Below, one piece after another: positions 44,490-52,637 of a stretch of DNA of 64,000 nt. Positions within the stretch are counted from its first letter, which is position 1. Every line of letters begins with the position of its first letter. A program made the position numbers and the translations under genes. Location: positions 161,391 through 225,390 of the forward strand of contig NZ_WBMS02000012.1 of NCBI RefSeq assembly GCF_008923205.2. The letters are read 5' to 3'. The DNA is from Actinomadura physcomitrii (GTDB taxonomy: Bacteria > Actinomycetota > Actinomycetes > Streptosporangiales > Streptosporangiaceae). A model generated the notes under the pieces. The model worked only from the letters and a program-made list of their open reading frames with translations. It did not search any database and was not told where the DNA came from.

Positions 44490-45053
44490 ATGCGGAAACT
44501 GACCTTCGGCATGAACCTGAGCCTGGACGGCTACATCGCCGCGCCGGGCGACGACCTCGGCTGGAGCACACCGAGCGACGAGCTGTTCCAGTGGTGGTCC
44601 GACCGGGTGGGGGCGACGGACCTGGCGCTGTACGGGCGCAGATTGTGGGAGACGATGAGCTCCCATTGGCCGACCGCCGACCAGCAGCCCGGCGCCACAC
44701 CGGCGGAGGTCGAGTACGCCCGCCGCTGGCGGGACATGCCGAAAGTGGTGTTCTCCTCCACCATCGGCACGGTCGACTGGAACAGCCGCCTGGTCAGCGG
44801 CGACGCGGTCACCGAGATGAGAAGGCTCAAGGCCGAGGACGGCGGTCCCATGGACATCGGCGGCGCCACCCTCGCCGCAGCGGCGATGCGGGCCGGGCTG
44901 ATCGACGAGTACGTGCTGGTCACCGCACCGGTCTTGGTGGGCGGCGGCACACCGTTCTTCACGGCGCTGGACAACTGGGTGAACCTGACCCTGGTGGAGA
45001 CCCGGACGTTCCCCGACGGCGTACTCCTGACCAGGTACGAGACCAGGCGCTGA
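44490..45053 (+). CDS. RibD C-terminal/dihydrofolate reductase-like protein
   Basis: The 187-residue product has the RibD_C/DHFR fold landmarks MNLSLDGYIA at the N-terminus, LALYGRRLWETM, MPKVVFSSTI, PMDIGGATLAAAAMRAGLIDEYVLVTAPVLVGGGTPFF and a final LLTRYE. Members reduce small substrates with NADPH, but most, including this one, have no assigned substrate. ATG 44490 has GGAGG upstream and follows the GT87 gene closely. It is the last chromosomal gene before the integrated element. Confidence 0.88.
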   Translation: MRKLTFGMNLSLDGYIAAPGDDLGWSTPSDELFQWWSDRVGATDLALYGRRLWETMSSHWPTADQQPGATPAEVEYARRWRDMPKVVFSSTIGTVDWNSRLVSGDAVTEMRRLKAEDGGPMDIGGATLAAAAMRAGLIDEYVLVTAPVLVGGGTPFFTALDNWVNLTLVETRTFPDGVLLTRYETRR

Positions 45054-45155
45054 GCACCGACCTCGGATCGCCCGTGCCCAGGGCCGCCGCCGCGGTGGAT
45101 TTGCCGGCACGGCGCCGTGTTCGCGCTGGTCAGGACCGAAGCGGCGCCGCTGCGG

Positions 45156-45189
45156 AAAGGCCCCTTCCGAGTGCCCGGAAGGGGCCTTT
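45156..45189 (-). terminator. Terminator, originally downstream of tRNA-Thr
   Basis: AAAGGCCCCTTCC and GGAAGGGGCCTTT form a perfect 13-bp stem with an 8-base loop. It lies just outside the left attachment repeat, where the 3' end of the tRNA gene would have been before integration. It can also stop the DHFR-like transcript reading right. Confidence 0.85.
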
Positions 45190-45195
45190 GAGCTG

Positions 45196-45238
45196 GAGCC
45201 GCCTGTCGGAATCGAACCGACGACCTATTCATTACGAG
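45196..45238. repeat. attL, 43-bp copy of the 3' part of tRNA-Thr
   Basis: This 43-bp segment is identical to 60763-60805, which covers the 3' half of the intact tRNA-Thr gene from the anticodon loop onward. Only this fragment, with no 5' half, remains here. It is the left boundary of the integrated element. Confidence 0.95.
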
Positions 45239-45491
45239 AGCCCTTGACCAGGGTTCCGGCGAGTTCGCCGAAGTTCGTTTTGCCTGTTCAGAGGGGACGT
45301 CCGAACGTCCACGCACCTGCACGGTACGGGGGGAACTGCAACCCGAACTGCAACCCGCCCGCGGGCCCCCGATCAAGACGCCGCGGTGAGATGCATCTCG
45401 CCGCACGCAGCCGCCAGACATGAGGCGGCCCCGGAATCACGGTGCTACCAACACCGGCCGGGGCCTTGATCCGGGGAGAGAGCCCGAACCC
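45239..45491. other. Left non-coding end of the element
   Basis: No gene is present. The stretch contains GACGT-CCGA-ACGTC (about 45295-45308), the paired arm motifs at 45334-45355, and a hairpin with GGCCCCGG (45427-45434) pairing CCGGGGCC (45458-45465) and an inner CGGTG/CACCG stem. The hairpin lies in the leader of the first gene and could attenuate or terminate readthrough. Confidence 0.5.
45334..45355. repeat. Left arm-type repeat pair (AACTGCAAC x2)
   Basis: AACTGCAACCCG is followed directly by AACTGCAACC. The same 22-base block with two changes occurs at 60689-60710 near the other end, in the same orientation. It is likely to bind the integrase arm domain or excisionase. Confidence 0.65.
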
Positions 45492-45623
45492 ATGCGTAGT
45501 TTCGCAGAGATTTACATCGCGACCGAAGACCGGTCCGCCACGGACGGGAAATCGTCGACGTGGCCGAACGGTGAACCGAAGTCCGTCCGGGACGCGGCCG
45601 ACCGCAAGGGCGGTGCGAAGTGA
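45492..45623 (+). CDS. Small hypothetical protein, first gene of transfer operon
   Basis: The 43-residue product starts MRSFAEIYIATEDRSATDG and ends in a basic KGGAK tail. I do not recognise it. An ATG at 45492 with GGGAGAG upstream is preferred over an in-frame ATG at 45420. Its stop overlaps the next GTG start (GTGA), and the next four genes are coupled in the same way, which supports it as real. Confidence 0.5.
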   Translation: MRSFAEIYIATEDRSATDGKSSTWPNGEPKSVRDAADRKGGAK

Positions 45624-45919
45624 CCGCCACCCCGAACCCGTGCCCCGCCTGGTGCGACGGTGACCACCCGTCCGGGTGGTCCGGTGTTGTCCACCGCGGC
45701 GAGATCGGCCGCGCGAACGTCGGCGGTGAGACCGTCATCGTCGTCATCCTCAAGTCGCCGGAGGGACCGGCGAGCGTGACGATCTCCGGGCCGGTGTACG
45801 TCGAGATCCACAACGACGACCACGACGACATGGTCCGGCTCCTGACGCTCGCCGGCCAGACCGACCTGGCCGCGCTCGTCGAGCGCGCCGCGACGATCCT
45901 GCGGGAGGCGGCCCTATGA
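45620..45919 (+). CDS. DUF6907-like small protein
   Basis: The 99-residue product opens with CPAWCDGDHP, a Cys/His cluster common to small proteins of actinomycete mobile elements. A beta-rich centre (VTISGPVYVEIHNDD) and a C-terminal helix (MVRLLTLAGQTDLAALVERAATILREA) follow. This matches my recollection of the DUF6907 family; I cannot verify it. GTG start, overlapping both neighbours by four bases. Confidence 0.65.
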   Translation: MTATPNPCPAWCDGDHPSGWSGVVHRGEIGRANVGGETVIVVILKSPEGPASVTISGPVYVEIHNDDHDDMVRLLTLAGQTDLAALVERAATILREAAL

Positions 45920-46140
45920 CCGCGATCGTTCCCGAGCCGAACGTCCAGGCTCTCGCCGACGAGCTCATGATGCTGTTCGCCGCTCACGGCGTCCCGGTGA
46001 GCCTGCCGGACGTCCGCACCATCTGGCAGGGCGGGAAGCTCGCCGGCGTCACCGTGACCGCGTACCGGCGCCCGGACGGGCTGCCCGCGCCGATGACCCG
46101 CGACCAGTACGACGCCCACATCCGCGGGGAGGAACTGTGA
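45916..46140 (+). CDS. Small hypothetical protein
   Basis: The 74-residue product starts MTAIVPEPNVQALADELMMLF and has a VTVTAYRRPDG strand, suggesting a small alpha/beta fold. No known domain is recognised. It overlaps the genes on both sides by four bases, so it is part of the transfer operon. Confidence 0.6.
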   Translation: MTAIVPEPNVQALADELMMLFAAHGVPVSLPDVRTIWQGGKLAGVTVTAYRRPDGLPAPMTRDQYDAHIRGEEL

Positions 46141-46637
46141 ACAACCGGGACACCGACCTGTGGAACGCGGTCGGCGGTGTGCTCGTCCTCGCCGTCTTCG
46201 CGCTGCTCGGGTGGGGACTGTACGAGTGCGCCGTCACCGACGTGTCGGTGCCGCTGCTGCTGCCGCTGACGACCGGCGCCGCCACGCTGTGGCTCGGGTG
46301 GCGCGAGGTCGACTGGTGGGCGCAGCGGCGCCGTAAGGCGATCGAGCGGCACGAACGGTTGCAGCGGGAGCGGCACGAGGCACTCCACCCGCGCCGCGAC
46401 GAGCAGGCCGTGACGCTGATCCTGCACCGCGGCCCGTACGCGTCCGACCTCGACGGCCGCCGGATCGGCGACGCAGAGCGGGACGTCGTCGTGACGGTCC
46501 TGCACGCGCACTTTGAGGCCGGCCGTCTCGACCAGGTCGAGATGGAGGACCGGGTCACGCAGGCTCTCGCCGCGAAGACGCTCGGAGAGCTCCGCCGCCT
46601 CGTCGCCGACATGCCGAACGAAGGGATCGACTCATGA
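46137..46637 (+). CDS. Membrane protein with DUF1707 domain
   Basis: The 166-residue product has two adjacent N-terminal helices (AVGGVLVLAVFALLGWGLYEC and VPLLLPLTTGAATLWLGW), a basic amphipathic stretch (RRRKAIERHERLQRERHE) and a C-terminal DUF1707 domain (RIGDAERDVVVTVLHAHFEAGRLDQVEMEDRVTQA, given here only in outline). DUF1707 usually sits at the N-terminus of membrane proteins; here it is C-terminal. It overlaps its neighbours by four bases. A role at the membrane during plasmid spread is inferred from context. Confidence 0.75.
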   Translation: MNNRDTDLWNAVGGVLVLAVFALLGWGLYECAVTDVSVPLLLPLTTGAATLWLGWREVDWWAQRRRKAIERHERLQRERHEALHPRRDEQAVTLILHRGPYASDLDGRRIGDAERDVVVTVLHAHFEAGRLDQVEMEDRVTQALAAKTLGELRRLVADMPNEGIDS

Positions 46638-47497
46638 CGCGGCCCACGTTCTTCGCGCACCGCGCGACCATCGTCCTCATGGCCGTGGTGGTCCTGGTCG
46701 CGACCGGCGACGGGTTCGCGCAGTCGTACGCGGGGCTGTACCACTGGGCGACCGAGCACCACCTCAAGTCGTGGAAGGCCGACACGTTCCCGCTGCTGGT
46801 CGACCTGTTCGTCGCGGTCGGTGAGCTCGGCATGTTCGCGTTGGCGCTCGAGGGCCACCGGCTCCGCAAGTCGGTGATGTCGTGGGCGGACGTGGCGTTG
46901 CCGTTCGGGATCGCCGCGGCCGGGTGGGGCGTGTCGCTGGTGTTCAACGTCGGGTCGGTCGGGCACCGGTTCTCCGACCAGGCGACGGCCGCGGTCCCGC
47001 CGGTCGCGTCGATGCTGGGCCTGCTGGTTCTGCTGCGGACGCTTCACCGGCTGGTCACCCGGCCGGCCGATGGGCTGGACGCGTCCGTGTCCGTGCGGGC
47101 GAGCGTCGCCGACGCGGACCGCGCGGACGGCGCCGCGAACGGGTACTCGATTTGGGCGGCCCTCGAGGACGCGCCCCCGGCGGAAGTCGAACCGGTCGCG
47201 ACCCCCGATCCCCTGGACGACTGGTACGACGAGACCGATCCCGAGCCGGAGACCGGTGGTCGCGACCAGGACGAGACCGACCCCGAACCGGGCGCGGCCG
47301 ACGAGACCGATGGTTCCGAGCCGGACGAGACCGATCCCGTACTTGAGCCGGTGATCGCGACCGCCCGGGACCGGTTCGCCGACGTGATCGCGACCGGTGG
47401 TCTCCCGTCCGTGCGGGCGGTCCGCCGAGAGATGCGGGTCGGGTACCCGCGGGCCGTGAAAATCCGCGCCGCGCTCGACGCGGTCGCGGGCAAGTAG
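46634..47497 (+). CDS. DUF2637 membrane protein (SpdB-like spread protein)
   Basis: The 287-residue product has four hydrophobic helices in residues 10-135 (ATIVLMAVVVLVATGDGFAQS, LLVDLFVAVGELGMFALAL, VALPFGIAAAGWGVSLVF, VASMLGLLVLL), the DUF2637 layout. An acidic repeat region (ETDPEPE-type) follows, then a C-terminal winged-helix-like part (DRFADVIATGGLPSVRAVRREMRVGYPRAVKI). DUF2637 proteins accompany TraB translocases in actinomycete plasmids and AICEs and aid mycelial spread. A hairpin follows before traB. Confidence 0.82.
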   Translation: MTRPTFFAHRATIVLMAVVVLVATGDGFAQSYAGLYHWATEHHLKSWKADTFPLLVDLFVAVGELGMFALALEGHRLRKSVMSWADVALPFGIAAAGWGVSLVFNVGSVGHRFSDQATAAVPPVASMLGLLVLLRTLHRLVTRPADGLDASVSVRASVADADRADGAANGYSIWAALEDAPPAEVEPVATPDPLDDWYDETDPEPETGGRDQDETDPEPGAADETDGSEPDETDPVLEPVIATARDRFADVIATGGLPSVRAVRREMRVGYPRAVKIRAALDAVAGK

Positions 47498-47503
47498 ACC
47501 GAG

Positions 47504-47545
47504 CCGGGCCCCGGGGTCACCTTCCACAGCATCCCGGGGCCCGGT
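47504..47545 (+). terminator. Hairpin between DUF2637 gene and FtsK/TraB gene
   Basis: CCGGGCCCCGGG pairs with CCCGGGGCCCGG around a 17-base loop. It may attenuate transcription into the translocase gene, which has its own strong AGGAGGA ribosome site. Confidence 0.6.
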
Positions 47546-47570
47546 TCCTCTCTCAGGAGGAACTACAAGC

Positions 47571-49736
47571 ATGACGCACACCGTCAACGGCCACACCTCG
47601 CGCCGGTTCACCCCGGCCGCTGATGAGCCGGTCATCTCCCTGGACAAGGCGCCGGCGGGCGCCCGCCTGGTCGACCCGGTGGAGCTCGTCGACGTCGACG
47701 AGATCGAGGGCGAGGTCCTCGCCGAACCGGTCGACCAGCCCGACACCGGCCTGGACGTCGGGTGGATCGCCGAGCGTCGGGCGCGGCTGGACGCGGCGCC
47801 GCGGGTGGTGCCGCTGTGGCTGCGGGACCGCGACCAGTTCGCCGATAACGTCGCGTTCGTCGCTGCCTGGTACGGGCGCGAAGCGGCATTCCACGGGGTG
47901 CGGGCGCCGCTGTATGTGGCGCGGCTCTGGTCGGGTGCGCCGCGCGGCGCCTACAAGGCGGGCCGCAAGTGGTTCCGGTGGGTCACCGACGCCGAAGCGC
48001 GACCGGTGGAAGCCAAGGCCGCGCTCGGCGACCCCGACACCTGGACGAGGTTCGTCACCGTCCAGTCCCGGCGGACCGGGCCGCGGCGCCGCCTGACCCT
48101 CGTCGTCGGCGTCCCGGTGGTGCTGCTGGTCACGCTCGCCGCGATCCTGCTGCCGACCTGGATGTTGACCGCCGGCGCCGCGGCCGTGCTGTCGGTGCTC
48201 GGGTGGGTCGGCAAGGACCCGGACCGGCCCATCGTGTCCCGGTACGTCGCCGTGCGCCTCCAGCGGCGCCTGGACTCCAACGAGGTCGAGACGGCGCTCG
48301 AGGCGATCGGCGTCAAAGGCTCGGTCGACTGGGCCGCGCCGATCCAGGTCGACGGGCCCGGGTGGCTCGCCGAGCTCGACCTCCCCGGCGCCACCACCGC
48401 GGCGATGGTGCTGGAGAAGCGCGAGAAACTCGCCGCGGCGATGCGCCGCCCCATCTCCACCCTGTGGCCGGAAGGCGACCGGACCGCGCACCCGGGCCGC
48501 CTGCGCATCTGGGTCGCACGCGAAGACCCGGCAAAGGCGCCGCGGCGGCTGTGGCCGCTCATGCGTGAGGGGCAGGCCGACGTGTTCGGGCCGCTTCCGT
48601 TCGGGTTCGACCCGCGCGGGAACCTCGTCGAGATCACGCTCATGTACTCCAACCTGCTCGTCGGCGGCATCCCCGGGTCCGGGAAGACGTCGTGTGCCCT
48701 GGCGATCGTCCTGGGCGTCGCCCTCGACCCGACCGCGCGCCTGGACGTCTTCGAGCTCAAGGGCTCCGGTGACCTCGACAGCGTCCGGCCGGTGTGCCAC
48801 CAGTACGTGTCCGGCGACGATGACGACGACCTGACGGCGGCGCTCGAGGGGCTCCGCGCGGGGATCGCCGAGCAGAAGCGGCGCGCGGAGTTCATCAAGG
48901 GCCTGCCAGCGTCCGAGACGGCGGAGGGGCGGCGCGTCACCCGCGCCCTGGTCGAGAAGTACCCGGAAGCCGACCTCGGGCCGCGCGTCATCGTCATCGA
49001 CGAGGTGCAAGAGTTGTTCACCTCTGCCGAGCACAAGGACGAGGCGGCCGACCTGGCTACCCGGCTGATCAAGAAGGGCCGCGCGTACGGGGTGATCCTG
49101 ATCCTGTTGACGCAGAACCCCGACGCTGCGTCGCTGCCGACGTCGGTCGCGTCCAGCGTCGGGACGCGCCTGTGCCTCGCGGTGATGGACTGGCGCGCGA
49201 ACAACAATGTGTTGGGCACGGGCGCGCATGAACGCGGGTTGCGGGCGACCGATATCTCTGCCAGTGAGCAGGGGACCGGGATCCTCGCCCGCGGCCGGGA
49301 GGGCGTCACCGTCCGCGCGGCGTTCATCAAGCAGACCGAAGCGGAGGAGATCGGGCGCCGCGCCCTGGCGCTCCGTATCGCCGCGGGCACCCTCACCGGC
49401 GAGGCGGCCGGGGAGACGGTGAACGACGGTGAGCGGACAACGATCGTCGATGACCTGCGGGCGGTGTGGCCGGCCGGGCAGGACACCATGCACTCGTGGG
49501 AGCTCGTCCAGGCCCTCGCCGCGTACAAGCCGGACCGGTACGGCGACTGGCTCCCGGAAGGGCTGGACGAGCTCGACGAGGCGGAGCAGAAGGCGGCCCG
49601 GTCCGCGTCGGCGACGATGCTGACGAACGCCCTCAAGCCCTACGGAGTGACCACTCGGCAGATCAACAAGAGGGGCGCCGGCGGCGGCGCGAAGGGTGTC
49701 CGGTGGGACGACCTCGCGGCCGTCGACGGCACCTGA
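47571..49736 (+). CDS. FtsK/SpoIIIE-type conjugative DNA translocase (TraB-like)
   Basis: The 721-residue product has two membrane helices (about residues 176-193 and 197-213) and an FtsK-type motor with Walker A GIPGSGKTS (366-374), Walker B RVIVIDEVQELF and the sensor-like ILILLTQNPDA. The C-terminus carries a winged-helix-like region (ATMLTNALKPYGVTTRQI) that could read DNA repeats, as TraB does. In streptomycete plasmids and AICEs one such protein moves double-stranded DNA between mycelia. Start ATG 47571 follows AGGAGGA. Confidence 0.9.
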   Translation: MTHTVNGHTSRRFTPAADEPVISLDKAPAGARLVDPVELVDVDEIEGEVLAEPVDQPDTGLDVGWIAERRARLDAAPRVVPLWLRDRDQFADNVAFVAAWYGREAAFHGVRAPLYVARLWSGAPRGAYKAGRKWFRWVTDAEARPVEAKAALGDPDTWTRFVTVQSRRTGPRRRLTLVVGVPVVLLVTLAAILLPTWMLTAGAAAVLSVLGWVGKDPDRPIVSRYVAVRLQRRLDSNEVETALEAIGVKGSVDWAAPIQVDGPGWLAELDLPGATTAAMVLEKREKLAAAMRRPISTLWPEGDRTAHPGRLRIWVAREDPAKAPRRLWPLMREGQADVFGPLPFGFDPRGNLVEITLMYSNLLVGGIPGSGKTSCALAIVLGVALDPTARLDVFELKGSGDLDSVRPVCHQYVSGDDDDDLTAALEGLRAGIAEQKRRAEFIKGLPASETAEGRRVTRALVEKYPEADLGPRVIVIDEVQELFTSAEHKDEAADLATRLIKKGRAYGVILILLTQNPDAASLPTSVASSVGTRLCLAVMDWRANNNVLGTGAHERGLRATDISASEQGTGILARGREGVTVRAAFIKQTEAEEIGRRALALRIAAGTLTGEAAGETVNDGERTTIVDDLRAVWPAGQDTMHSWELVQALAAYKPDRYGDWLPEGLDELDEAEQKAARSASATMLTNALKPYGVTTRQINKRGAGGGAKGVRWDDLAAVDGT

Positions 49737-49898
49737 CCGGGTTCACCACCCCCGAAACCGGTTTCGCCCCCGGTATCGGGGGTGACCTGGGATGTTTCGG
49801 GTTTCGGAGGGTCCGGGACAGGCACTGAATCGGCCTGTTCCGGGCCCTTGGGACACACCCCATGCCAAGGCCCTACCTGCGTGACGTGCTGACATGCC
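49737..49898. other. Non-coding stretch with palindromes after the translocase gene
   Basis: The region holds the 14-bp perfect palindrome CGAAACCGGTTTCG (49753-49766). Directly after it comes CCCCCG-GTAT-CGGGGG, then repeated GTTTCGG words near 49794-49808. It may combine a terminator with binding sites, or a transfer or replication origin locus. No gene is visible. Confidence 0.45.
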
Positions 49899-49953
49899 AG
49901 AGCCCCGCGCCTACCGTGGAAGTTGTCCAGGCTTCACGGAAGGGCGGGGCTCT
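49899..49953 (+). promoter_or_regulatory. Leader hairpin abutting the XRE regulator start
   Basis: AGAGCCCCGC (49899-49908) pairs with GCGGGGCTCT (49944-49953), which ends at the base before the ATG. An inner stem CCGTGGAAG/CTTCACGG adds to it. The presumed ribosome site GAAGGG falls in the internal loop. It could act as an RNA switch or as an extended DNA operator. Confidence 0.55.
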
Positions 49954-51144
49954 ATGAACGACGGTACAGGGATCGGCCAGCGACTCAAGGCCCATCGCAG
50001 AGACGCAGACCTCACCCAAGAGCAACTCGCTGAAGCGGCCGGCGTCTCCGTCGACCTCATCGGCAAACTCGAGCGCGGCGACCGGGCATCCGCACGGGTG
50101 TCGTCGCTGCTGAAACTCGCCGGCGCACTCGACATAGACCTATCCGAGCTAGTCGGTAAGCGCCCGCACCTCACCCACGACGACGATGCGTCGGTGCTAG
50201 CCGTACGAGACGCGATCCTGTCCCCGGCCGTCCTGCCGGGCATCGACGCCGATGACACCGAACCCCCGCCGCTCCCCGCCCTCGAGCGCGCCGTGCGCGC
50301 CGCATGGCTCGACTACTGGGGCGGCCGGTTGACCCGCCTCACCACCACCGTTCCCGGCCTGCTCAGCGAGGCGCGCATGGCGTCCCGGGAGCACGGGCCC
50401 GCCGCGGCGAGGCCTCTCGCGCAGGCGTACCAACTCGCCGCGTGCCTGCTCGTCCACCTCGGTAAGGACGACCTCGCGACGATGGCCGCGGAACGCGCCG
50501 TGACCGCGTCCACCACCGGAGACGACCGGCTGTTGTGGGCGACCATGAACGGCACCTGGTCATGGTGCGTGCATCACCAGGGGCGGCTGGACGTAGCCGA
50601 GCGGCACGCCCTCACCGTCGCCGAGCAGATCGAACCGGACTTCGCGCGGGCGCCGCTGCCGCACCTGACGGTGTGGGGCGGCCTGGTCCTCACCGGCCTC
50701 GCGTCCGCCGCGGCGGCCGAACGCGTCGACGAGGTGACCGAGTACATCGGCCTCGCCCGGGTCGGTATCGGCCGGTTCGACGACGGCGACCGCCACGACT
50801 ATGAGAGCAACTACGGGCCGTCGCAGGTGGCGATGCAAGCCACCCACGCCTACACGATGTTGAGGCGGCCCGACCGGGCGCTCAAGGCCGCGAAGGGTGT
50901 CGACCGAAGCGACCTCCATTCGATCTCTTACGGCCGTCATCTGCTGGACGTGGCGTCCTCTCACGTCGACGCGCGGCACTACTCGACGGCGGAGACGACC
51001 CTCGCCGAAGCGGAGAGCGTGTCGACGGAATGGTTCCGGCACCAGGGGCCGGCGCGGGCGCTGGTCGGTGAGCTCGTTCACGAGTCCCGGCGGCTGACTC
51101 CCGGGTTGCGGCGCCTCGCGCGGACAGTCGACGTCGACCGGTAG
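49954..51144 (+). CDS. XRE helix-turn-helix regulator with TPR-like domain
   Basis: The 396-residue product has an N-terminal XRE domain (GIGQRLKAHRRDADLTQEQLAEAAGVSVDLIGKLERGD, abbreviated) and then a long helical region of tetratricopeptide character (for example YQLAACLLVHLGKDDLATMAA and TLAEAESVSTEWFRHQGPARA). The pattern resembles peptide-sensing regulators and occurs in actinomycete plasmids and AICEs. It may control transfer or excision in response to a signal peptide; that is inference. ATG at 49954 directly follows a strong hairpin. Confidence 0.85.
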   Translation: MNDGTGIGQRLKAHRRDADLTQEQLAEAAGVSVDLIGKLERGDRASARVSSLLKLAGALDIDLSELVGKRPHLTHDDDASVLAVRDAILSPAVLPGIDADDTEPPPLPALERAVRAAWLDYWGGRLTRLTTTVPGLLSEARMASREHGPAAARPLAQAYQLAACLLVHLGKDDLATMAAERAVTASTTGDDRLLWATMNGTWSWCVHHQGRLDVAERHALTVAEQIEPDFARAPLPHLTVWGGLVLTGLASAAAAERVDEVTEYIGLARVGIGRFDDGDRHDYESNYGPSQVAMQATHAYTMLRRPDRALKAAKGVDRSDLHSISYGRHLLDVASSHVDARHYSTAETTLAEAESVSTEWFRHQGPARALVGELVHESRRLTPGLRRLARTVDVDR

Positions 51145-51258
51145 CCGCGGGCGGACGGGGAACCCGGACGCCACGTCCAGGTGTGGCCGGATCCTGCCAC
51201 CCGGACCCGGACGGCCCGTCCGTTCCGCTCCCTGACCAGGTTCGGCACTGTGTGGCGT

Positions 51259-51477
51259 ATGACACAGACCGAGCCGCTGACCGGCACTGATGAGGAGATC
51301 AAAACCCGCCTGCGCGCCGAGTTCCCGGCCTGGTCGATCATCCGGACCGACCGCGGCCGGTGGTGGGCCAACCGCGGGCCATTGCAGGGTGAGCTCCTCA
51401 ACGAACGTTCCAGCGTCGACGCTGACACTCCCGGGGAACTCCGGATAGAGCTGCAGGCGATCGAGGCGTCACAGTGA
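51259..51477 (+). CDS. Small hypothetical protein
   Basis: The 72-residue product begins MTQTEPLTGTDEEIKTRLRAEFPAW-like sequence and has SIIRTDRGRWWANRG followed by an acidic tail. Proteins of this kind (short, with a Trp-rich strand) are widespread and uncharacterised in actinomycetes. ATG 51259 is preferred to an upstream in-frame start. Its stop overlaps the next GTG. Confidence 0.6.
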   Translation: MTQTEPLTGTDEEIKTRLRAEFPAWSIIRTDRGRWWANRGPLQGELLNERSSVDADTPGELRIELQAIEASQ

Positions 51478-51746
51478 ATGAGACGGGGGGCGGCCCGGAA
51501 CCGGACTCGACCAAGCGTCGGGGTCCCCAACCGGCACCGGGCCAAACTCCCGCCGACGTCGACCCCGGACGGGAGCTCGGCAAGGCCCTTGCCGCCTATA
51601 TGCAGCTCATGGACGAGATCGTTCCCGAGTCGCAGTATTGGCGCGGCAAGCGTGAGAACCCCGAACGCATCGCCTACCTGGGGTCGATTATCGAACGCGC
51701 CGCCTACCGCCGGCGGGAAGCACAGCGGCGCCGCACCACCCCCTGA
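51474..51746 (+). CDS. Small hypothetical protein
   Basis: The 90-residue product has a Pro-rich, disordered first half and a helical second half (GRELGKALAAYMQLMDEIVP, ERIAYLGSIIERAAYRRREAQRR) ending basic. No family is recognised. GTG start overlaps the previous stop (GTGA). It ends just before a bidirectional terminator. Confidence 0.6.
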   Translation: MNETGGGPEPDSTKRRGPQPAPGQTPADVDPGRELGKALAAYMQLMDEIVPESQYWRGKRENPERIAYLGSIIERAAYRRREAQRRRTTP

Positions 51747-51800
51747 CAGCCGCGGCCCTGAGGTGGCCGAACCCCCGAACCTCCGGGCCGCGGCACCACA

Positions 51801-51836
51801 CGACCCCCGAACCCATCCGCCCGGGTTCGGGGGTCG
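51801..51836. terminator. Bidirectional terminator between convergent operons
   Basis: CGACCCCCGAACCC and GGGTTCGGGGGTCG form a perfect 14-bp stem with a short loop. It separates the plus-strand regulator genes from the minus-strand replication operon. Confidence 0.85.
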
Positions 51837-51843
51837 CGTCATG

Positions 51844-52434
51844 TCAGACGAGCTCGTCGACGACGGCCGTGATGTCCGCGAGACGAGCAGGGGCGCCGCC
51901 GTGCCGGACACCCGTCACTGCGATGTACCTGCCGGTGCCGTACACCTCGACGCGGTGCCCGCCGACACGGACGTGACGGCCGCCGGCGACATCAGCGAAC
52001 CCGAACACGTGCAGCCCGTCCCCGGACGGGGACACCTCCACGTACGTCGCCGGGAACCGGGCGAGGAGCTCCCGCGCCCACGGCGCGACCGCCCCACCGT
52101 CAAGGCAATGGTCGATGTCGACGCAGACGATGCCGTCGCCGTCCAGCACGAACCCCACCCCCACGCCGGCGGTGCTCGCTCGAGCCTGCCGGTACGTCGA
52201 CCACGTGGCCGGGTCCGTCGACGAGGCGGCGCGGCCGTCGACCGTCAGCGGCACCTTACGGGCGGTGCGGCGGACCCACCTGGGGCGGCTGGTCATCTCG
52301 GCGGGCACCTGACGGCGGGCGCGGTGCGCAGCGACCCGGCAGCGACCCGAGCAGAACCGCGCGAGGCTCGGACGCGACAGGACCGGCATCGGCTCGTCGC
52401 AGTGCTCGCAACGGGGACGCTTCACAGTGGCCAT
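51844..52434 (-). CDS. Small primase-polymerase (AEP superfamily) with zinc motif
   Basis: The 196-residue product has an N-terminal zinc motif (CEHCDEP and CSGRCRVAAHR, about residues 9-38) and an archaeo-eukaryotic-primase core. The three catalytic motifs are visible: DxD in IVCVDIDHCL, SGxGxH in SPSGDGLHVFGF, and VEVYGTGRYIAVTG. This is a minimal Prim-Pol, likely to prime or initiate replication of the element with the SF3 helicase encoded 4 kb away. It is the last gene of the minus-strand operon. In other AICEs these activities are in one RepPP-type protein. Confidence 0.75.
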   Translation of the reverse strand: MATVKRPRCEHCDEPMPVLSRPSLARFCSGRCRVAAHRARRQVPAEMTSRPRWVRRTARKVPLTVDGRAASSTDPATWSTYRQARASTAGVGVGFVLDGDGIVCVDIDHCLDGGAVAPWARELLARFPATYVEVSPSGDGLHVFGFADVAGGRHVRVGGHRVEVYGTGRYIAVTGVRHGGAPARLADITAVVDELV

Positions 52435-52637
52435 GCCCCGAGTCTACCGGCCCGTGTAACGGGTAGAGGGCATCTGACCTGGCAAGATGCGGTCACCGTG
52501 TCGGCGGGCAATGTGCAGTGGCCCGTACAACCGCAGGTCACAGCGAGTCCCAGACCCGTACGGACCGGCCAGCGCAATACCGCTCCGCGCTCCCGTCCAT
52601 GATCAACACGGGGTGGGTCCCCAGGGGGCCCGGTCGG

